Assembly: GCF_022808915.1 (NCBI RefSeq)
Contig: NZ_JAKZFS010000002.1
Coordinates: forward strand, 62,001-126,000
Length of the DNA: 64,000 nt
Reading direction: 5' to 3'
From: Fundidesulfovibrio terrae
GTDB taxonomy: Bacteria; Desulfobacterota; Desulfovibrionia; Desulfovibrionales; Desulfovibrionaceae
The stretch's first letter is position 1; every line of letters begins with the position of its first letter. Under the pieces are notes generated by a model, which worked only from the letters and a program-made list of their open reading frames with translations, ran no database searches and was not told the DNA's origin. The position numbers and the translations under genes were made by a program. This document shows positions 43,780 through 52,883 of the stretch, in pieces.

Positions 43780-44886
43780 ATGCGCAGATGGACGGTGTTC
43801 GCAGCCGCCTTGATCATCCTCACCATGCTCTTCCAGGTCCAGCCCGTGCTGGCCAAATCCGGGACATCGGAGAAGAAGAGCGACAAGCAGGTCCACAGCC
43901 CCTCCAAGTCTTCCTCCTCGAAGTCGGCGTCCTCGTCGAAGGCGTCAAAAAAAGAGGAAAAGAAGCACTCCTCCAAGGATGCCTCCAAGAAGGAACCCGC
44001 CACGCAGGAGCACAAGTCCTCCCGCAAGGGCAAGAAGAGCCACGGCGCCGAGGCGCTCGCCAGGCCCGCCGCGGTCCCCCTGCCGGATTCCTTCAAGGGC
44101 GAATTCGGGGTGGACACCAAGGCCGCCTTCGCCGTGGACATGGAGAACGGCAAGGTGCTCTTCGCCCAGGAGCCCGACGCGCCCATTCCGCCTGCTTCGC
44201 TCACCAAGGTGCTCACGCTCTACCTGCTCAACGAGCGTCTGAAGGCCGGAACCCTGCGCCTGGACGAAGTCGTCACCGTGAGCCAGGAGGCCAGCCACGC
44301 CGGCGGTTCCACCATGCGCCTCAAGACCGGCGAATCCGTCACGGTCGAGGAACTCATCAAGGGCATCGCCGTGGCTTCGGCCAACGACGGCTGCATGGCC
44401 ATCGCCCAGTATCTGGGCAACGGCGACTACCATCCCTTCGTGGAAGAGATGAACCGCAAGGCCAAGGAACTGGGCATGACCAACTCCCAGTTCTTCAATC
44501 CCAACGGCCTGCCCGCCGAGGGCCAGGTGACCACCGCCCGGGACATGGCCACTCTGGCCCAGGCGTACCTCACGAAATTTCCCGAGACCCTGTCCATCCA
44601 CTCCATGACCGAGTTCACCCACAACAACCGCGTGCGCCACAACTCCAACTCGCTTTTGGGCAAGGTGGAAGGCGTTGACGGGCTCAAGACCGGCTTCGTC
44701 TGCGCGGCGGGCTTCAACATCGTGGTCACGGCCCGGCGCGGGGACACCCGTCTGGTGGCCGTGGTGCTCGGGGCCAAGAACCGGCGCGTGCGCGAGCGCG
44801 AGGCCACCCGTCTGGTGGAGGAAGGGTTCAAGATCGTGGCGGCCGAAAAGGGCCAGTCCGGCAAGCACGTGGCCATGATCCACTAG
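43780..44886 (+). CDS. D-alanyl-D-alanine carboxypeptidase, S11 family
   Basis: 368 residues from the ATG at 43780 (AAGGAG upstream). Signal sequence about 1-25, then a 60-residue Ser/Lys-rich linker (about 26-90), then the penicillin-binding domain with SLTK (140-143), SAN in VASANDGC, and KTG in GLKTGFV. The C-terminal beta domain and amphipathic anchor of PBP5/6 are absent. It should trim the last D-Ala from peptidoglycan stem peptides. The basic linker is unusual and might bind wall polymers or act as a spacer. A strong terminator follows. Confidence 0.93.
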   Translation: MRRWTVFAAALIILTMLFQVQPVLAKSGTSEKKSDKQVHSPSKSSSSKSASSSKASKKEEKKHSSKDASKKEPATQEHKSSRKGKKSHGAEALARPAAVPLPDSFKGEFGVDTKAAFAVDMENGKVLFAQEPDAPIPPASLTKVLTLYLLNERLKAGTLRLDEVVTVSQEASHAGGSTMRLKTGESVTVEELIKGIAVASANDGCMAIAQYLGNGDYHPFVEEMNRKAKELGMTNSQFFNPNGLPAEGQVTTARDMATLAQAYLTKFPETLSIHSMTEFTHNNRVRHNSNSLLGKVEGVDGLKTGFVCAAGFNIVVTARRGDTRLVAVVLGAKNRRVREREATRLVEEGFKIVAAEKGQSGKHVAMIH

Positions 44887-44915
44887 ACAACTCCCAGCCG
44901 ATACGGATACCCCAG

Positions 44916-44944
44916 GCGTCCGGCCCATGGCCGGACGCTTTTTA
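44916..44944 (+). terminator. Terminator of the D,D-carboxypeptidase gene
   Basis: GCGTCCGGC (44916-44924) pairs with GCCGGACGC (44930-44938), followed by TTTTT, 30 bases after the stop. Confidence 0.88.
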
Positions 44945-44958
44945 TTTAGAGGCTTTCC

Positions 44959-46323
44959 ATGATGCAGAGCATAAATCCGGCCACGGGGCAGCTCGTGGCC
45001 GAGTATCCCGAGCATACCCCCGCCCAGGTGGAGGCCATCCTGGCCGGCAACCACACGGCCCTGCGTTGTTGGCGCACGCACAGCGTGCGCGAGCGCGCCG
45101 CCTGCCTGCACAAGGCTGCGGACATCCTCGCCGAGCGGACCCAGGAGCTGGCCGGGCTGATCACCCTGGAGATGGGCAAGCCCGTGGGCGAGGCCCTGGC
45201 CGAGATCAAGCGCTGCGTGAACGTCTGCCGCTTCTACGCGGACAGCGCCGAGCAGATGCTGGCCCCGGAATATCCGCCGGGCGCGCCTCCCGACGCCCGT
45301 ATCGTGTTCGATCCGCTGGGGTCTGTCCTGGCGGTGATGCCCTGGAACTTCCCCTTGTGGCAGGCCATGCGCTGCGCGGCCCCGGCGCTCATGGCGGGAA
45401 ACGCCTTCCTGCTCAAGCACGCCCCGTCCGTGACCGGCTGCGCCCTGGCCCTGGAGAAGGTCCTGGCCGCGTCCGGCCTCCCGGAGGACCTGTTCAGGGT
45501 GCTGGTGGTGGCCGAGGACCGGGTGGCCGGAATCATCGCGGACGCGCGGGTGCGCGCGGTGAGCCTGACGGGCTCCTGCCGGGCGGGCGCGGCCGTGGCC
45601 GAGGCGGCCGGGCGCTCGCTCAAGAAGGCGGTGCTGGAGCTTGGCGGCTCGGACCCGTTCATCGTGCTGGAGGACGCCGACCTGGACACGGCGGTGCACA
45701 CTGCCGTGGGGGCGCGTTTCTACAACGGCGGGCAGACCTGCGTGTCGGCCAAGCGTTTCCTGGTGGCCAGGGCGGTGCTCGCGCGCTTCGAGGAGCGCAT
45801 GGCCAAGTCCGTTAAGCTTCTCAAGATGGGCGATCCCACGCATCCCGAGGTTCGCATCGGCCCCATGGCCCGCAGCGACTTGCGGCGCAACCTGGACCGC
45901 CAGGTGCGCGAGTCCGTGTCCATGGGGGCCCGGGTGGTGGTGGAGGGCGGGCCGGTGGACGGCCCGGGATTCTACTTCCGGCCGGTTGTGCTCTCCGGAG
46001 TGAAGCCGGGCATGCCGGTGTTCGACGAGGAGGTCTTCGGGCCCGTGGCAAGCATCATTTCGGTCACGGACGCGCAGGAGGCCCTGCGGCTGGCCAACCA
46101 GACCCGTTTCGGGCTCGGGGCCAGCGTGTGGAGCCGGGACGTGGCCAAGGCCACCAAGCTGGCTTCGTTCGTCGAGGCCGGGACGGTGGCCGTGAACACC
46201 CTGGTGAAATCCGACCCCAGGCTGCCCTTCGGAGGGGTCAAGGATTCGGGCTTCGGGCGCGAGCTCGGGCGCCAGGGGCTGATGGAATTCGTCAACGTGA
46301 AGGTCATGCGCATCCCCGGCTGA
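44959..46323 (+). CDS. NAD(P)-dependent aldehyde dehydrogenase, succinate-semialdehyde type
   Basis: 454 residues (a second ATG follows directly). Aldehyde dehydrogenase signatures: PWNFPLWQAMR, the catalytic Glu in LELGGSDPF, the nucleophile Cys in GGQTCVSAKRF, and EVFGPVASI. The chain is in the size class of the short succinate-semialdehyde dehydrogenases (YneI/Sad-like). It would oxidise an aldehyde to the acid with NAD(P); the exact substrate cannot be fixed. The gene stands alone between two strong terminators. Confidence 0.92.
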   Translation: MMQSINPATGQLVAEYPEHTPAQVEAILAGNHTALRCWRTHSVRERAACLHKAADILAERTQELAGLITLEMGKPVGEALAEIKRCVNVCRFYADSAEQMLAPEYPPGAPPDARIVFDPLGSVLAVMPWNFPLWQAMRCAAPALMAGNAFLLKHAPSVTGCALALEKVLAASGLPEDLFRVLVVAEDRVAGIIADARVRAVSLTGSCRAGAAVAEAAGRSLKKAVLELGGSDPFIVLEDADLDTAVHTAVGARFYNGGQTCVSAKRFLVARAVLARFEERMAKSVKLLKMGDPTHPEVRIGPMARSDLRRNLDRQVRESVSMGARVVVEGGPVDGPGFYFRPVVLSGVKPGMPVFDEEVFGPVASIISVTDAQEALRLANQTRFGLGASVWSRDVAKATKLASFVEAGTVAVNTLVKSDPRLPFGGVKDSGFGRELGRQGLMEFVNVKVMRIPG

Positions 46324-46342
46324 CCTCTTCTCTCCCAGACGC

Positions 46343-46381
46343 AACGACGGCTCCCGGGCATGCCCGGGAGCCGTCGTTCTT
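46343..46381 (+). terminator. Terminator of the aldehyde dehydrogenase gene
   Basis: A perfect 36-base palindrome (18 bp each side, centre between 46360 and 46361) followed by CTTTC, 20 bases after the stop. Confidence 0.85.
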
Positions 46382-46450
46382 TCATTCGCGCGTGTTCGCC
46401 GGGGCCATCGCCCCGCATCGAAACCCGCGCCCTTCACAATACCCTTAACC

Positions 46451-46497
46451 GGGGATTCCAAAGGGACTTAAGTCCCTTTGGCCGCCGGAGGCATCTT
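46451..46497. repeat. Dispersed hairpin repeat, copy 2
   Basis: GGGGATTCC, an 11-bp stem (46458-46468 with 46471-46481) and CCGCCGGAGGCAT. It shares its flanks and stem with the copy at 36484. Confidence 0.8.
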
Positions 46498-46521
46498 GCT
46501 CTTCCTGCCTTTATCCCCTGC

Positions 46522-47016
46522 CTAATGGGTGGTCTTCGCCCTCGAGACGTTGTCGGCGGGAGACTGTTCCAGCTTGGCGATGAACTCCTGCACCTTGTCC
46601 ATGAGCTTCCAGTTGGTGAACATCTCCAGCCAGTCGTCGAAGCTGAGCTGGCGCTCGTCCAGGTAGGTCTCGTGGCCCTGCAGCCAGAGGCCGAACAGGT
46701 GCAGCTCGATGCGGAAGGGCTTGGAGTCCATGGCCTTGGTCACGACTCCGGGGGGGTACTTGTCGCCATCGAGCAGACGGCAGACGAAGGCTCCCACGTT
46801 CTGCATGCAGGCTTCGATGGAGAGCTCCTTGCCGGAGGCCTCCTCCAGGAGCGGGGTCAGGTCGGGGTACTTGGCGCGGCAGTCGTCGAGCACGTCCGCG
46901 GGCATCTCCAGGAAGGGTTTTCCGTCCTTCTCCACGGTGTAGTAGAAGCGCGCCCAATGTTCGAACATGAACACGCGGATGATGTCTCTGACGACGAGGG
47001 TGTCTTGGTCCAGCAT
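46522..47016 (-). CDS. Hypothetical cytoplasmic protein
   Basis: 164 residues from the ATG at 47016 (AAGGAG upstream). It is helical and acidic without signal or membrane segments; recognisable pieces are FEHWARFYYTVEKDGKPF and LFGLWLQGHETYLDERQLSFDDWLEMF. No family is known to me. It follows the ABC ATPase gene by 27 bases on the same strand and may be in its transcript. Confidence 0.75.
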   Translation of the reverse strand: MLDQDTLVVRDIIRVFMFEHWARFYYTVEKDGKPFLEMPADVLDDCRAKYPDLTPLLEEASGKELSIEACMQNVGAFVCRLLDGDKYPPGVVTKAMDSKPFRIELHLFGLWLQGHETYLDERQLSFDDWLEMFTNWKLMDKVQEFIAKLEQSPADNVSRAKTTH

Positions 47017-47043
47017 ATCGCAAAAGCTCCTTGTCTTAATTTT

Positions 47044-48030
47044 TCAATTCTTGTGGCAGCGCACGAAGTGGCCGGGCGCTGCCTCCCGCCAGGGGGGCGG
47101 GGTTCCGAGACAGTCCCGGTCCGCCTCGGGGCAGCGCGGGGCCAGGGCGCACGGGCCGCCCGCGTTGAGGGCCGTTTCCTGCACGGACGACGGCGCGGCG
47201 TGGCCGGCCCTCGGGTCCGGGGCCGGGATGGCCGCCAGCAGCATGCGCGTGTAGGGGTGCAGCGGCTCGGCGTACAACCGGTCCGCGGGTGCCAGCTCCA
47301 TGAGCCTGCCCGCGTACATCACGGCGACCCGGTCGCTCAAGTGGCTGACCACGGCCAGGTCGTGGGAAATGAAAAGATAGGTGAGCCCCAGGCGGGTTTT
47401 GAGGTCCTCCAGGATGTTGATCACCTGGGCCTGGATGGACACGTCCAGGGCCGAGACCGGCTCGTCGCAGACCACCAGCCTGGGGTTCAGGGCCAGGGCT
47501 CGGGCGATGGCGGCGCGCTGTCGCTGGCCGCCGGAAAACTGGTGCGGATAACGCCCTGCGTGGTCGGCGGTGAGGCCCACCATGTCCAAAAGCTCCAGCA
47601 CGCGCCTCTTGCGCGAGGCGCTGTCTCCCACCTTGCGGGCCTCGAGTCCCTCGGCCACGGACTGGGCCACGGTCATGCGCGGGTCCAGCGACGAGAAGGG
47701 GTCCTGGAAGACCATCTGGGCAAGCTCCGGCATGGCCTGGGGCAGGTCCGGGTCCTCCCAGAGGTCGCGCCCGTCCATGAGGATATGCCCGCTGGTGGGG
47801 GGCTCCAGGCGCACGGCCATGCGCGCCAGGGTGGATTTGCCGCATCCGGATTCGCCCACCAGCCCCACGGTCTCGCCGTGGGAGACGGACAGGTCCACCC
47901 CGGCCACGGCCTCCAGCTCGGCCCGCGCGCTGAAGACGCCCCGGCGGACGGAGTAGGATTTGCGCACGTTCCTGAATTCCAGGCAGGCGTTCACGCGCGG
48001 TTCCTCATGCGGCAACGGCGGCGCGGTCAT
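47044..48030 (-). CDS. Oligopeptide/dipeptide ABC transporter ATPase, second subunit (DppF/OppF-like)
   Basis: 328 residues; the ATG at 48030 overlaps the upstream stop (ATGA). Walker A GESGCGKSTL, the signature FSGGQRQRAAIARAL, Walker B LVVCDEPVSALD and the H-loop SHDLAVV are intact. The C-terminal Cys-rich piece CALAPRCPEADRDC is typical of the peptide-transporter ATPases (OppF group). It should pair with the subunit encoded upstream to drive peptide or nickel uptake. No permease or binding-protein genes are adjacent. Confidence 0.93.
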   Translation of the reverse strand: MTAPPLPHEEPRVNACLEFRNVRKSYSVRRGVFSARAELEAVAGVDLSVSHGETVGLVGESGCGKSTLARMAVRLEPPTSGHILMDGRDLWEDPDLPQAMPELAQMVFQDPFSSLDPRMTVAQSVAEGLEARKVGDSASRKRRVLELLDMVGLTADHAGRYPHQFSGGQRQRAAIARALALNPRLVVCDEPVSALDVSIQAQVINILEDLKTRLGLTYLFISHDLAVVSHLSDRVAVMYAGRLMELAPADRLYAEPLHPYTRMLLAAIPAPDPRAGHAAPSSVQETALNAGGPCALAPRCPEADRDCLGTPPPWREAAPGHFVRCHKN

Positions 48031-49004
48031 GCCCGGCCTCCGTCGCCGTAGAGCCAGCAACGGACTTCACGCCCGGCCTCTGGCCTGAAGGTCGGCGGAA
48101 TCTCGCGCGAGCAGCGCGCGAAGGCCCGGGGACAGCGCGGATGGAAATGACAGCCGGACGGCAGGGCGGTCAGCGGGGGCACCGCTCCCTCCACCGGGGT
48201 GAGGCGCGTGTGGCGCGAACCGAGCCTGGGCAGCGAGGCCATGAGTCCCTGCGAGTAGGGGTGCAGCGGGCCGTCGAAGAGGTTCTGCACGGGGGAAAGC
48301 TCCACCAGCCTGCCTGCGTACATCACGCCCACGCGTTCGCAGGTGCGGGCCACCACGCCCAGGTTGTGGGTGATGAGCAGCATGGCCAGCCCGTGCGCCT
48401 GGGCCAGGGAGTCCATGAGCTCGAGAATCTGTTTCTGGATGGTCACGTCCAGGGCGGTGGTGGGCTCGTCCGCGATGAGGAGCTTGGGGCCGCAGGCCAG
48501 GGCCATGGCGATCATCACCCGCTGGCGCATGCCGCCGGAAAGTTCGTGGGGGTAGGCGTCCAGGGTGTCCTGGGGATTTGGCAGGCCCACCTGGGCCAAC
48601 AGGTCGGCGGAATGCTCGCGAGCCTGGGCCTTGGTCATGCTAAGGTGCAGCATGAGCGGCTCGGCCACTTGGCGGCCCACGCGCATCACCGGGTTGAGCG
48701 AGGTCATGGGCTCCTGGAAGATCATGCCGATCTGCGCCCCGCGCACCCGCCGCAGCTCCTCGGGGGAGGCCGCGGCCAGGTCGCGGCCCTTAAACAGCAC
48801 GCGCCCGCCGGTGATCCTGCCCGGAGGAGGCACCAGCCCCAGGATGGAGAGCGAGAGCACCGTCTTGCCGCAGCCGGATTCGCCCACCAACCCCAGGGTC
48901 TGTCCCTGGTCCAGGGCGAAGCTCACCGCGTCCACGGCGGGGGCCGGGCCGTCCGAGGTGGTGAAGACCGTGCTCAGGTTGTCGAGTCGCAGGAGGGGTT
49001 CCAT
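48027..49004 (-). CDS. Oligopeptide/dipeptide ABC transporter ATPase, first subunit (DppD/OppD-like)
   Basis: 325 residues from the ATG at 49004, which follows a Shine-Dalgarno-like AGGG stretch. Walker [17 protein letters not shown], signature [15 protein letters not shown], Walker [14 protein letters not shown]-loop ITHNLGVV, and the C-terminal oligopeptide-transporter element [14 protein letters not shown] are present. It heads the two-ATPase unit. It is divergent from trmFO with 75 bases between the starts. The missing permease genes must be elsewhere, or this pair is a remnant. Confidence 0.93.
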   Translation of the reverse strand: MEPLLRLDNLSTVFTTSDGPAPAVDAVSFALDQGQTLGLVGESGCGKTVLSLSILGLVPPPGRITGGRVLFKGRDLAAASPEELRRVRGAQIGMIFQEPMTSLNPVMRVGRQVAEPLMLHLSMTKAQAREHSADLLAQVGLPNPQDTLDAYPHELSGGMRQRVMIAMALACGPKLLIADEPTTALDVTIQKQILELMDSLAQAHGLAMLLITHNLGVVARTCERVGVMYAGRLVELSPVQNLFDGPLHPYSQGLMASLPRLGSRHTRLTPVEGAVPPLTALPSGCHFHPRCPRAFARCSREIPPTFRPEAGREVRCWLYGDGGRA

Positions 49005-49079
49005 TTTTCCCTTGTGAGCCGCGTGTTGGACCCGTAAACGTAAGTCTTTCGCGCTTATTAGGCAAGGAGGCCGGGTACG

Positions 49080-50408
49080 GTGAAGACTTTTGCGGTGGTG
49101 GGTGGTGGTTTGGCCGGGTGCGAGTGCGCCGTGGTTCTGGCGCGTTCGGGCGCCCGTGTCACGCTTTTCGAGATGAAGCCCGGACGCATGAGCCCGGCCC
49201 ACGTGAGCCCTGACCTGGCGGAGCTGGTGTGCTCCAATTCGCTGCGCTCCGACGACGCGGACAGCGCCATCGGATTGCTCAAGCGCGAGATGGAGAGCCT
49301 GGGGAGCCTTACGATCGAGGCGGCGCGGGCCACGGCGGTCCCGGCGGGCAAGGCCCTGGCCGTGGACCGCGAACTCTTCGCGGCTTACGTGACCCGCAAG
49401 GTCGGCGAGGAGCCGAACATCACCGTGGAACGCCGCGAAATCACGTCCCTCGACGATCCGGCACTGGCCGGGTTCGACGCGGTGGTGGTGGCGGCCGGTC
49501 CTCTGGCCTCGCCGGAACTCGCAGGGAGCCTCGCGGCGGCCATCGGAGCGGGCAGCCTCTATTTTTATGACGCCATCGCGCCCATCGTGTTCGCCCACTC
49601 CATAGACCGGGACAAGGTGTTCTCCCAGTCGCGCTGGGAGGAAGGCGAGGGCGACTACCTCAACTGCCCCATGGAGAAGGACGAGTACACGGCCTTCCAT
49701 CAGGCGCTGCTCGACGGCGAAAAGGTGCAGCCGCGCGAGTTCGAGAAGGAGATCCACTTCGAGGGCTGCATGCCCGTGGAGGCCCTGGCCGAGCGCGGCT
49801 TTAAGACGTTGGTGTTCGGGCCGCTCAAGCCCGTGGGGCTCACCGACCCCAAGACCGGCAGGCGCCCCTACGCCGTGGTGCAGCTGCGCCCGGAAAACGC
49901 GGAGATGACCACCTACAACCTGGTGGGCTTCCAGACCAAACTCAAATACCCGGAGCAGGAGCGGATATTCCGGATGATCCCCGGTCTTGAGAAGGCCGAG
50001 TTCGCACGGCTCGGGTCGATACACCGCAACACGTACGTGGACGCGCCCAAGGTGCTGACCGCCGATCTTGAGCTTGCCGCGCGGCCGGGAGTGTACCTGG
50101 CCGGGCAGATCACCGGGGTAGAGGGGTATGTGGAGAGCGCGGCCTGCGGCCTGTGGCTGGGGCACCATCTGGCCAGGGGACTGACCCCGCCGCCGGAAGA
50201 GACGGCCATGGGGGCGCTGCTGGCCCACCTGCGGCGGCCCGCAAAGAAGTTCCAGCCTTCAAACGTGAATTATGGGCTCACGCCGGACTTGACCGAGCGG
50301 GCCAAGAAGGATTCGCGCAAGGCGCTCTATGCCGCGCGGGCCAGGACGGCGTGGGGGGAATGGGGAATAAAATGTTCGATGTGTAGCGAAGGGGCAAGTG
50401 CTGTTTAG
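49080..50408 (+). CDS. trmFO: Methylenetetrahydrofolate--tRNA-(uracil-54)-methyltransferase
   Basis: 442 residues starting with GTG at 49080 (AAGGAGG upstream). The N-terminal FAD-binding motif FAVVGGGLAGCECAVVLARSG is followed by LVCSNSLRSDDADSAIGLLKREM, YYDAIAP-type FYDAIAPIV, DYLNCPMEKDEY, FEGCMPVEALAERG and GQITGVEGYVESAACG, all characteristic of TrmFO. It forms 5-methyluridine at position 54 of tRNA using methylene-THF and FADH2. The last 30 residues (ending CSMCSEGASAV) are a little long and contain two Cys. Confidence 0.97.
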   Translation: MKTFAVVGGGLAGCECAVVLARSGARVTLFEMKPGRMSPAHVSPDLAELVCSNSLRSDDADSAIGLLKREMESLGSLTIEAARATAVPAGKALAVDRELFAAYVTRKVGEEPNITVERREITSLDDPALAGFDAVVVAAGPLASPELAGSLAAAIGAGSLYFYDAIAPIVFAHSIDRDKVFSQSRWEEGEGDYLNCPMEKDEYTAFHQALLDGEKVQPREFEKEIHFEGCMPVEALAERGFKTLVFGPLKPVGLTDPKTGRRPYAVVQLRPENAEMTTYNLVGFQTKLKYPEQERIFRMIPGLEKAEFARLGSIHRNTYVDAPKVLTADLELAARPGVYLAGQITGVEGYVESAACGLWLGHHLARGLTPPPEETAMGALLAHLRRPAKKFQPSNVNYGLTPDLTERAKKDSRKALYAARARTAWGEWGIKCSMCSEGASAV

Positions 50409-50412
50409 GGGG

Positions 50413-51963
50413 CTAGTTAAATGGTTTCCCAAAGTTTGCAACGAGATACACGACAATAAGTATTATGCTGCTCAACGATTGTATCCCCGCTGCAATTCGT
50501 ATCCATCCATGTGTGTCATAGGTTGCCTCTGTTGGTTGGAGTCTGGTTATCCAGTTTGATATTGTTAAATCTCTCCATCCGATCCGAGAAGACATTAGCA
50601 GGCTTATGTATATTGCATGTATAAAATCGTGTGGATTGTGAAATAATAGTTGCCTGTCGCTGTATTTTAACGATTCACACGACACACCACCCTTCGGATA
50701 AGATATAAACAATCCATGGGTGCTGTTTTTTTTGTAAAAACAAGCTTTGTTGGTATGTATTGAAAAGAGTGGATTATATGAAGACAAAAAGTATATGATT
50801 GAGAATATAATAATAATTGTCAACAGTGCGTTGATCAGACGTGCATTATTGAGTCCGTATTCGCAAGAATAATAAAAAAATGTGCTCAAGTATTGCTTTC
50901 CATCAGCTGACGAGGAACTTTGTTTTTTTGATAATTCGAGTGCAAATGTTGCTTCTTTGTATTTTGAATCAAGTGATTTTGTTGAATAAGTATTTTTTAG
51001 CCATTGCAAGAATGTAAAATGAGGTTCAGATGCTCGTGATGTTTTTATGTTGGCGATTTCCCCGATAAAGTTTGCGTCTGGTATTCCAGTGAATTGAACA
51101 GTGGCGTTGTTTATGTTGATTTTTAATAGTCTTGCGTTGTTTATGTCTGTATTTATTATTATAGAGTTGCTAAAATCTGCATCATTTAGTGAGCACGATG
51201 TGAAGCTACAGTCTTCGATCGTACTGTTTTTGAATTTTGCGTTGACAAATAAAGATTTGTCAAAGTGAAAGTCGCGTATTTCCCCGTTGAACGTACTATT
51301 GTATATATTAGAGTCGGTTATGGTGTTTCTTGGTTTTATCCTTTTTGAGGGGGTTATTTTGTCGACAATGTCGAATAAATCTTTTTTTATATCAAACATG
51401 GCATTGTTTATAGTCGCTGATTTCCATGATGTGTCGGTGAATGTGCAATTTATGAATAAGCAGTTGTAAAATTTGATGTGGTCGATTTGTGTATTTTTGA
51501 AGTGAGTGTTTATAAATATAATATTTCTTAGTGTTGTGCCTGGGCGTATTGACGAGATGTCAATGTCGAAATAAATATAATTTTGTTTGTCCTTATCAAT
51601 CGTATTGTCTTCTGCTTCAAAAGTGTTTGTTTCGCTGTGTTTTGGATAGCCTATGACAGTATATTCATTGATGTGTTTTGATGAGGGCCAAGAGTAGAGA
51701 ATGGTAAAGTATTTAAGGTTATGGTTTTGTATGCTCTTCGCGAGTATCCTTATGGGCATGTGCTTTGAGTTGTTAATTAAATTTTTTAATATTTCGTCAT
51801 TGACGGGTGACAATACATTGAGGGTGCTAATTTCATATAATTCATGATAAAACGAAGTGCATTGAATGTCTTGTGTGGCAAGTGCTGGAGTCGTTCTGAT
51901 TGTGATCGCGATATTGAAAAGAATGACAATGAGTAAGGTGTGTTGTCGCTGTGAGTTATGCAT
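50413..51963 (-). CDS. AT-rich pentapeptide-repeat membrane protein with channel-like C-terminus
   Basis: 516 residues from the ATG at 51963. It has an N-terminal signal or anchor (about 10-28), then a Thr/Asn-rich domain, then pentapeptide-type repeats of the A(D/N)Lxx form (about 125-310, such as FINTHFKNTQI and SFTSCSLNDADFSNS). A membrane helix lies near 383-400, and the C-terminal 70 residues (AIYISLLMSSRIGWRDL through a last helix) are arranged like a two-helix ion-channel pore, but TxGYGD is replaced by SRIGWRD. GC is near one third, against about two thirds around it, with many AAA/ATA codons. It is clearly foreign. The function is unknown; ion leakage or defence is speculative. Confidence 0.82.
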   Translation of the reverse strand: MHNSQRQHTLLIVILFNIAITIRTTPALATQDIQCTSFYHELYEISTLNVLSPVNDEILKNLINNSKHMPIRILAKSIQNHNLKYFTILYSWPSSKHINEYTVIGYPKHSETNTFEAEDNTIDKDKQNYIYFDIDISSIRPGTTLRNIIFINTHFKNTQIDHIKFYNCLFINCTFTDTSWKSATINNAMFDIKKDLFDIVDKITPSKRIKPRNTITDSNIYNSTFNGEIRDFHFDKSLFVNAKFKNSTIEDCSFTSCSLNDADFSNSIIINTDINNARLLKININNATVQFTGIPDANFIGEIANIKTSRASEPHFTFLQWLKNTYSTKSLDSKYKEATFALELSKKQSSSSADGKQYLSTFFYYSCEYGLNNARLINALLTIIIIFSIIYFLSSYNPLFSIHTNKACFYKKNSTHGLFISYPKGGVSCESLKYSDRQLLFHNPHDFIHAIYISLLMSSRIGWRDLTISNWITRLQPTEATYDTHGWIRIAAGIQSLSSIILIVVYLVANFGKPFN

Positions 51964-51997
51964 CGCCTTCTCCCAAGATGAAGGAAGATGTGTTTGA

Positions 51998-52726
51998 TTA
52001 TCCCAACGCCTCCTCAACCTCCCTTAACATCGCCTGCGCCACCTCCACCGGCTTCTCCGCCCGGCTGATGGGCCTTCCCACCACCAGATGGTCCGCTCCG
52101 GCGGCGATGGCCCGGCCCGGGGTCATCACCCGGTGCTGGTCGTCGTTGCCCATGTGGCTTCCCAGGCTCGCCGGGCGGATGCCGGGCGTGACGATCACGA
52201 AATCGTCCCCGTAGGTATGGCGCAATAGCGCCGCCTCCCGCGCCGAGGCCACGATGCCGCCGCATCCCGCGGCCAGGGCGATCCCGGCCCGGGCCACCAC
52301 AAGATCTTCAATCGTCCCGGGATAACCGAGTTCCGCGAGCTCGGTCTCGCCGTAGCTGGTCATCACCGTGACGCCCAGCACCTTGGTCTGCCCGGCCTGG
52401 GCCACGGCGGCATGGCAGACGCTCCCCACGTGGGCGTGGATGGTGGCCATCTCCACCCCGCGCTTGGCCGCCTCGCGCATGGCCAGGCCCGTGGTCTGGG
52501 GGATGTCCAGAAATTTCAGGTCCAGCATGATCTTGTGGCCCTTGCCGCCGCGCTCGCGGATGCGCTCCACCAGATCGAAGCCCTCGGCCAGGAAGAGCTG
52601 CAGGCCGATCTTGTAGTAGCCGATGGTGTCGCCCAAGAGGTCCACGAACGTGAGGGCGTCGGCCCCGTTGTCCACGTCCAGCGCGAAGATGATGCGCTCG
52701 CGAAGCGCGATGTCCTTGATGCCCAT
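51998..52726 (-). CDS. pyrF: Orotidine 5'-phosphate decarboxylase
   Basis: 242 residues from the ATG at 52726. The catalytic motif HKIMLDLKFLDIPQT contains the Asp-x-Lys-x-x-Asp set; VTPGIRP and DHLVVGRPI are the phosphate-binding ends. It makes UMP from OMP in pyrimidine synthesis. The AT-rich foreign gene starts 34 bases downstream of its stop, same strand. A longer frame upstream has no support. Confidence 0.97.
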   Translation of the reverse strand: MGIKDIALRERIIFALDVDNGADALTFVDLLGDTIGYYKIGLQLFLAEGFDLVERIRERGGKGHKIMLDLKFLDIPQTTGLAMREAAKRGVEMATIHAHVGSVCHAAVAQAGQTKVLGVTVMTSYGETELAELGYPGTIEDLVVARAGIALAAGCGGIVASAREAALLRHTYGDDFVIVTPGIRPASLGSHMGNDDQHRVMTPGRAIAAGADHLVVGRPISRAEKPVEVAQAMLREVEEALG

Positions 52727-52883
52727 GAAGGTCCGTGATCCTTGAAGTCCGCCCGCCCGGCGCGCGGGCCCGGCGGGAGGAACGGTTGCGTATGGTTTCG
52801 AAAGAGCCGGTTCGCCGCGCACCGCGCACCCGCACGTCTCCCCCGGGCGGGCGCGCGAAGCAGGGCGCTTCAGGCCCGGCGCA

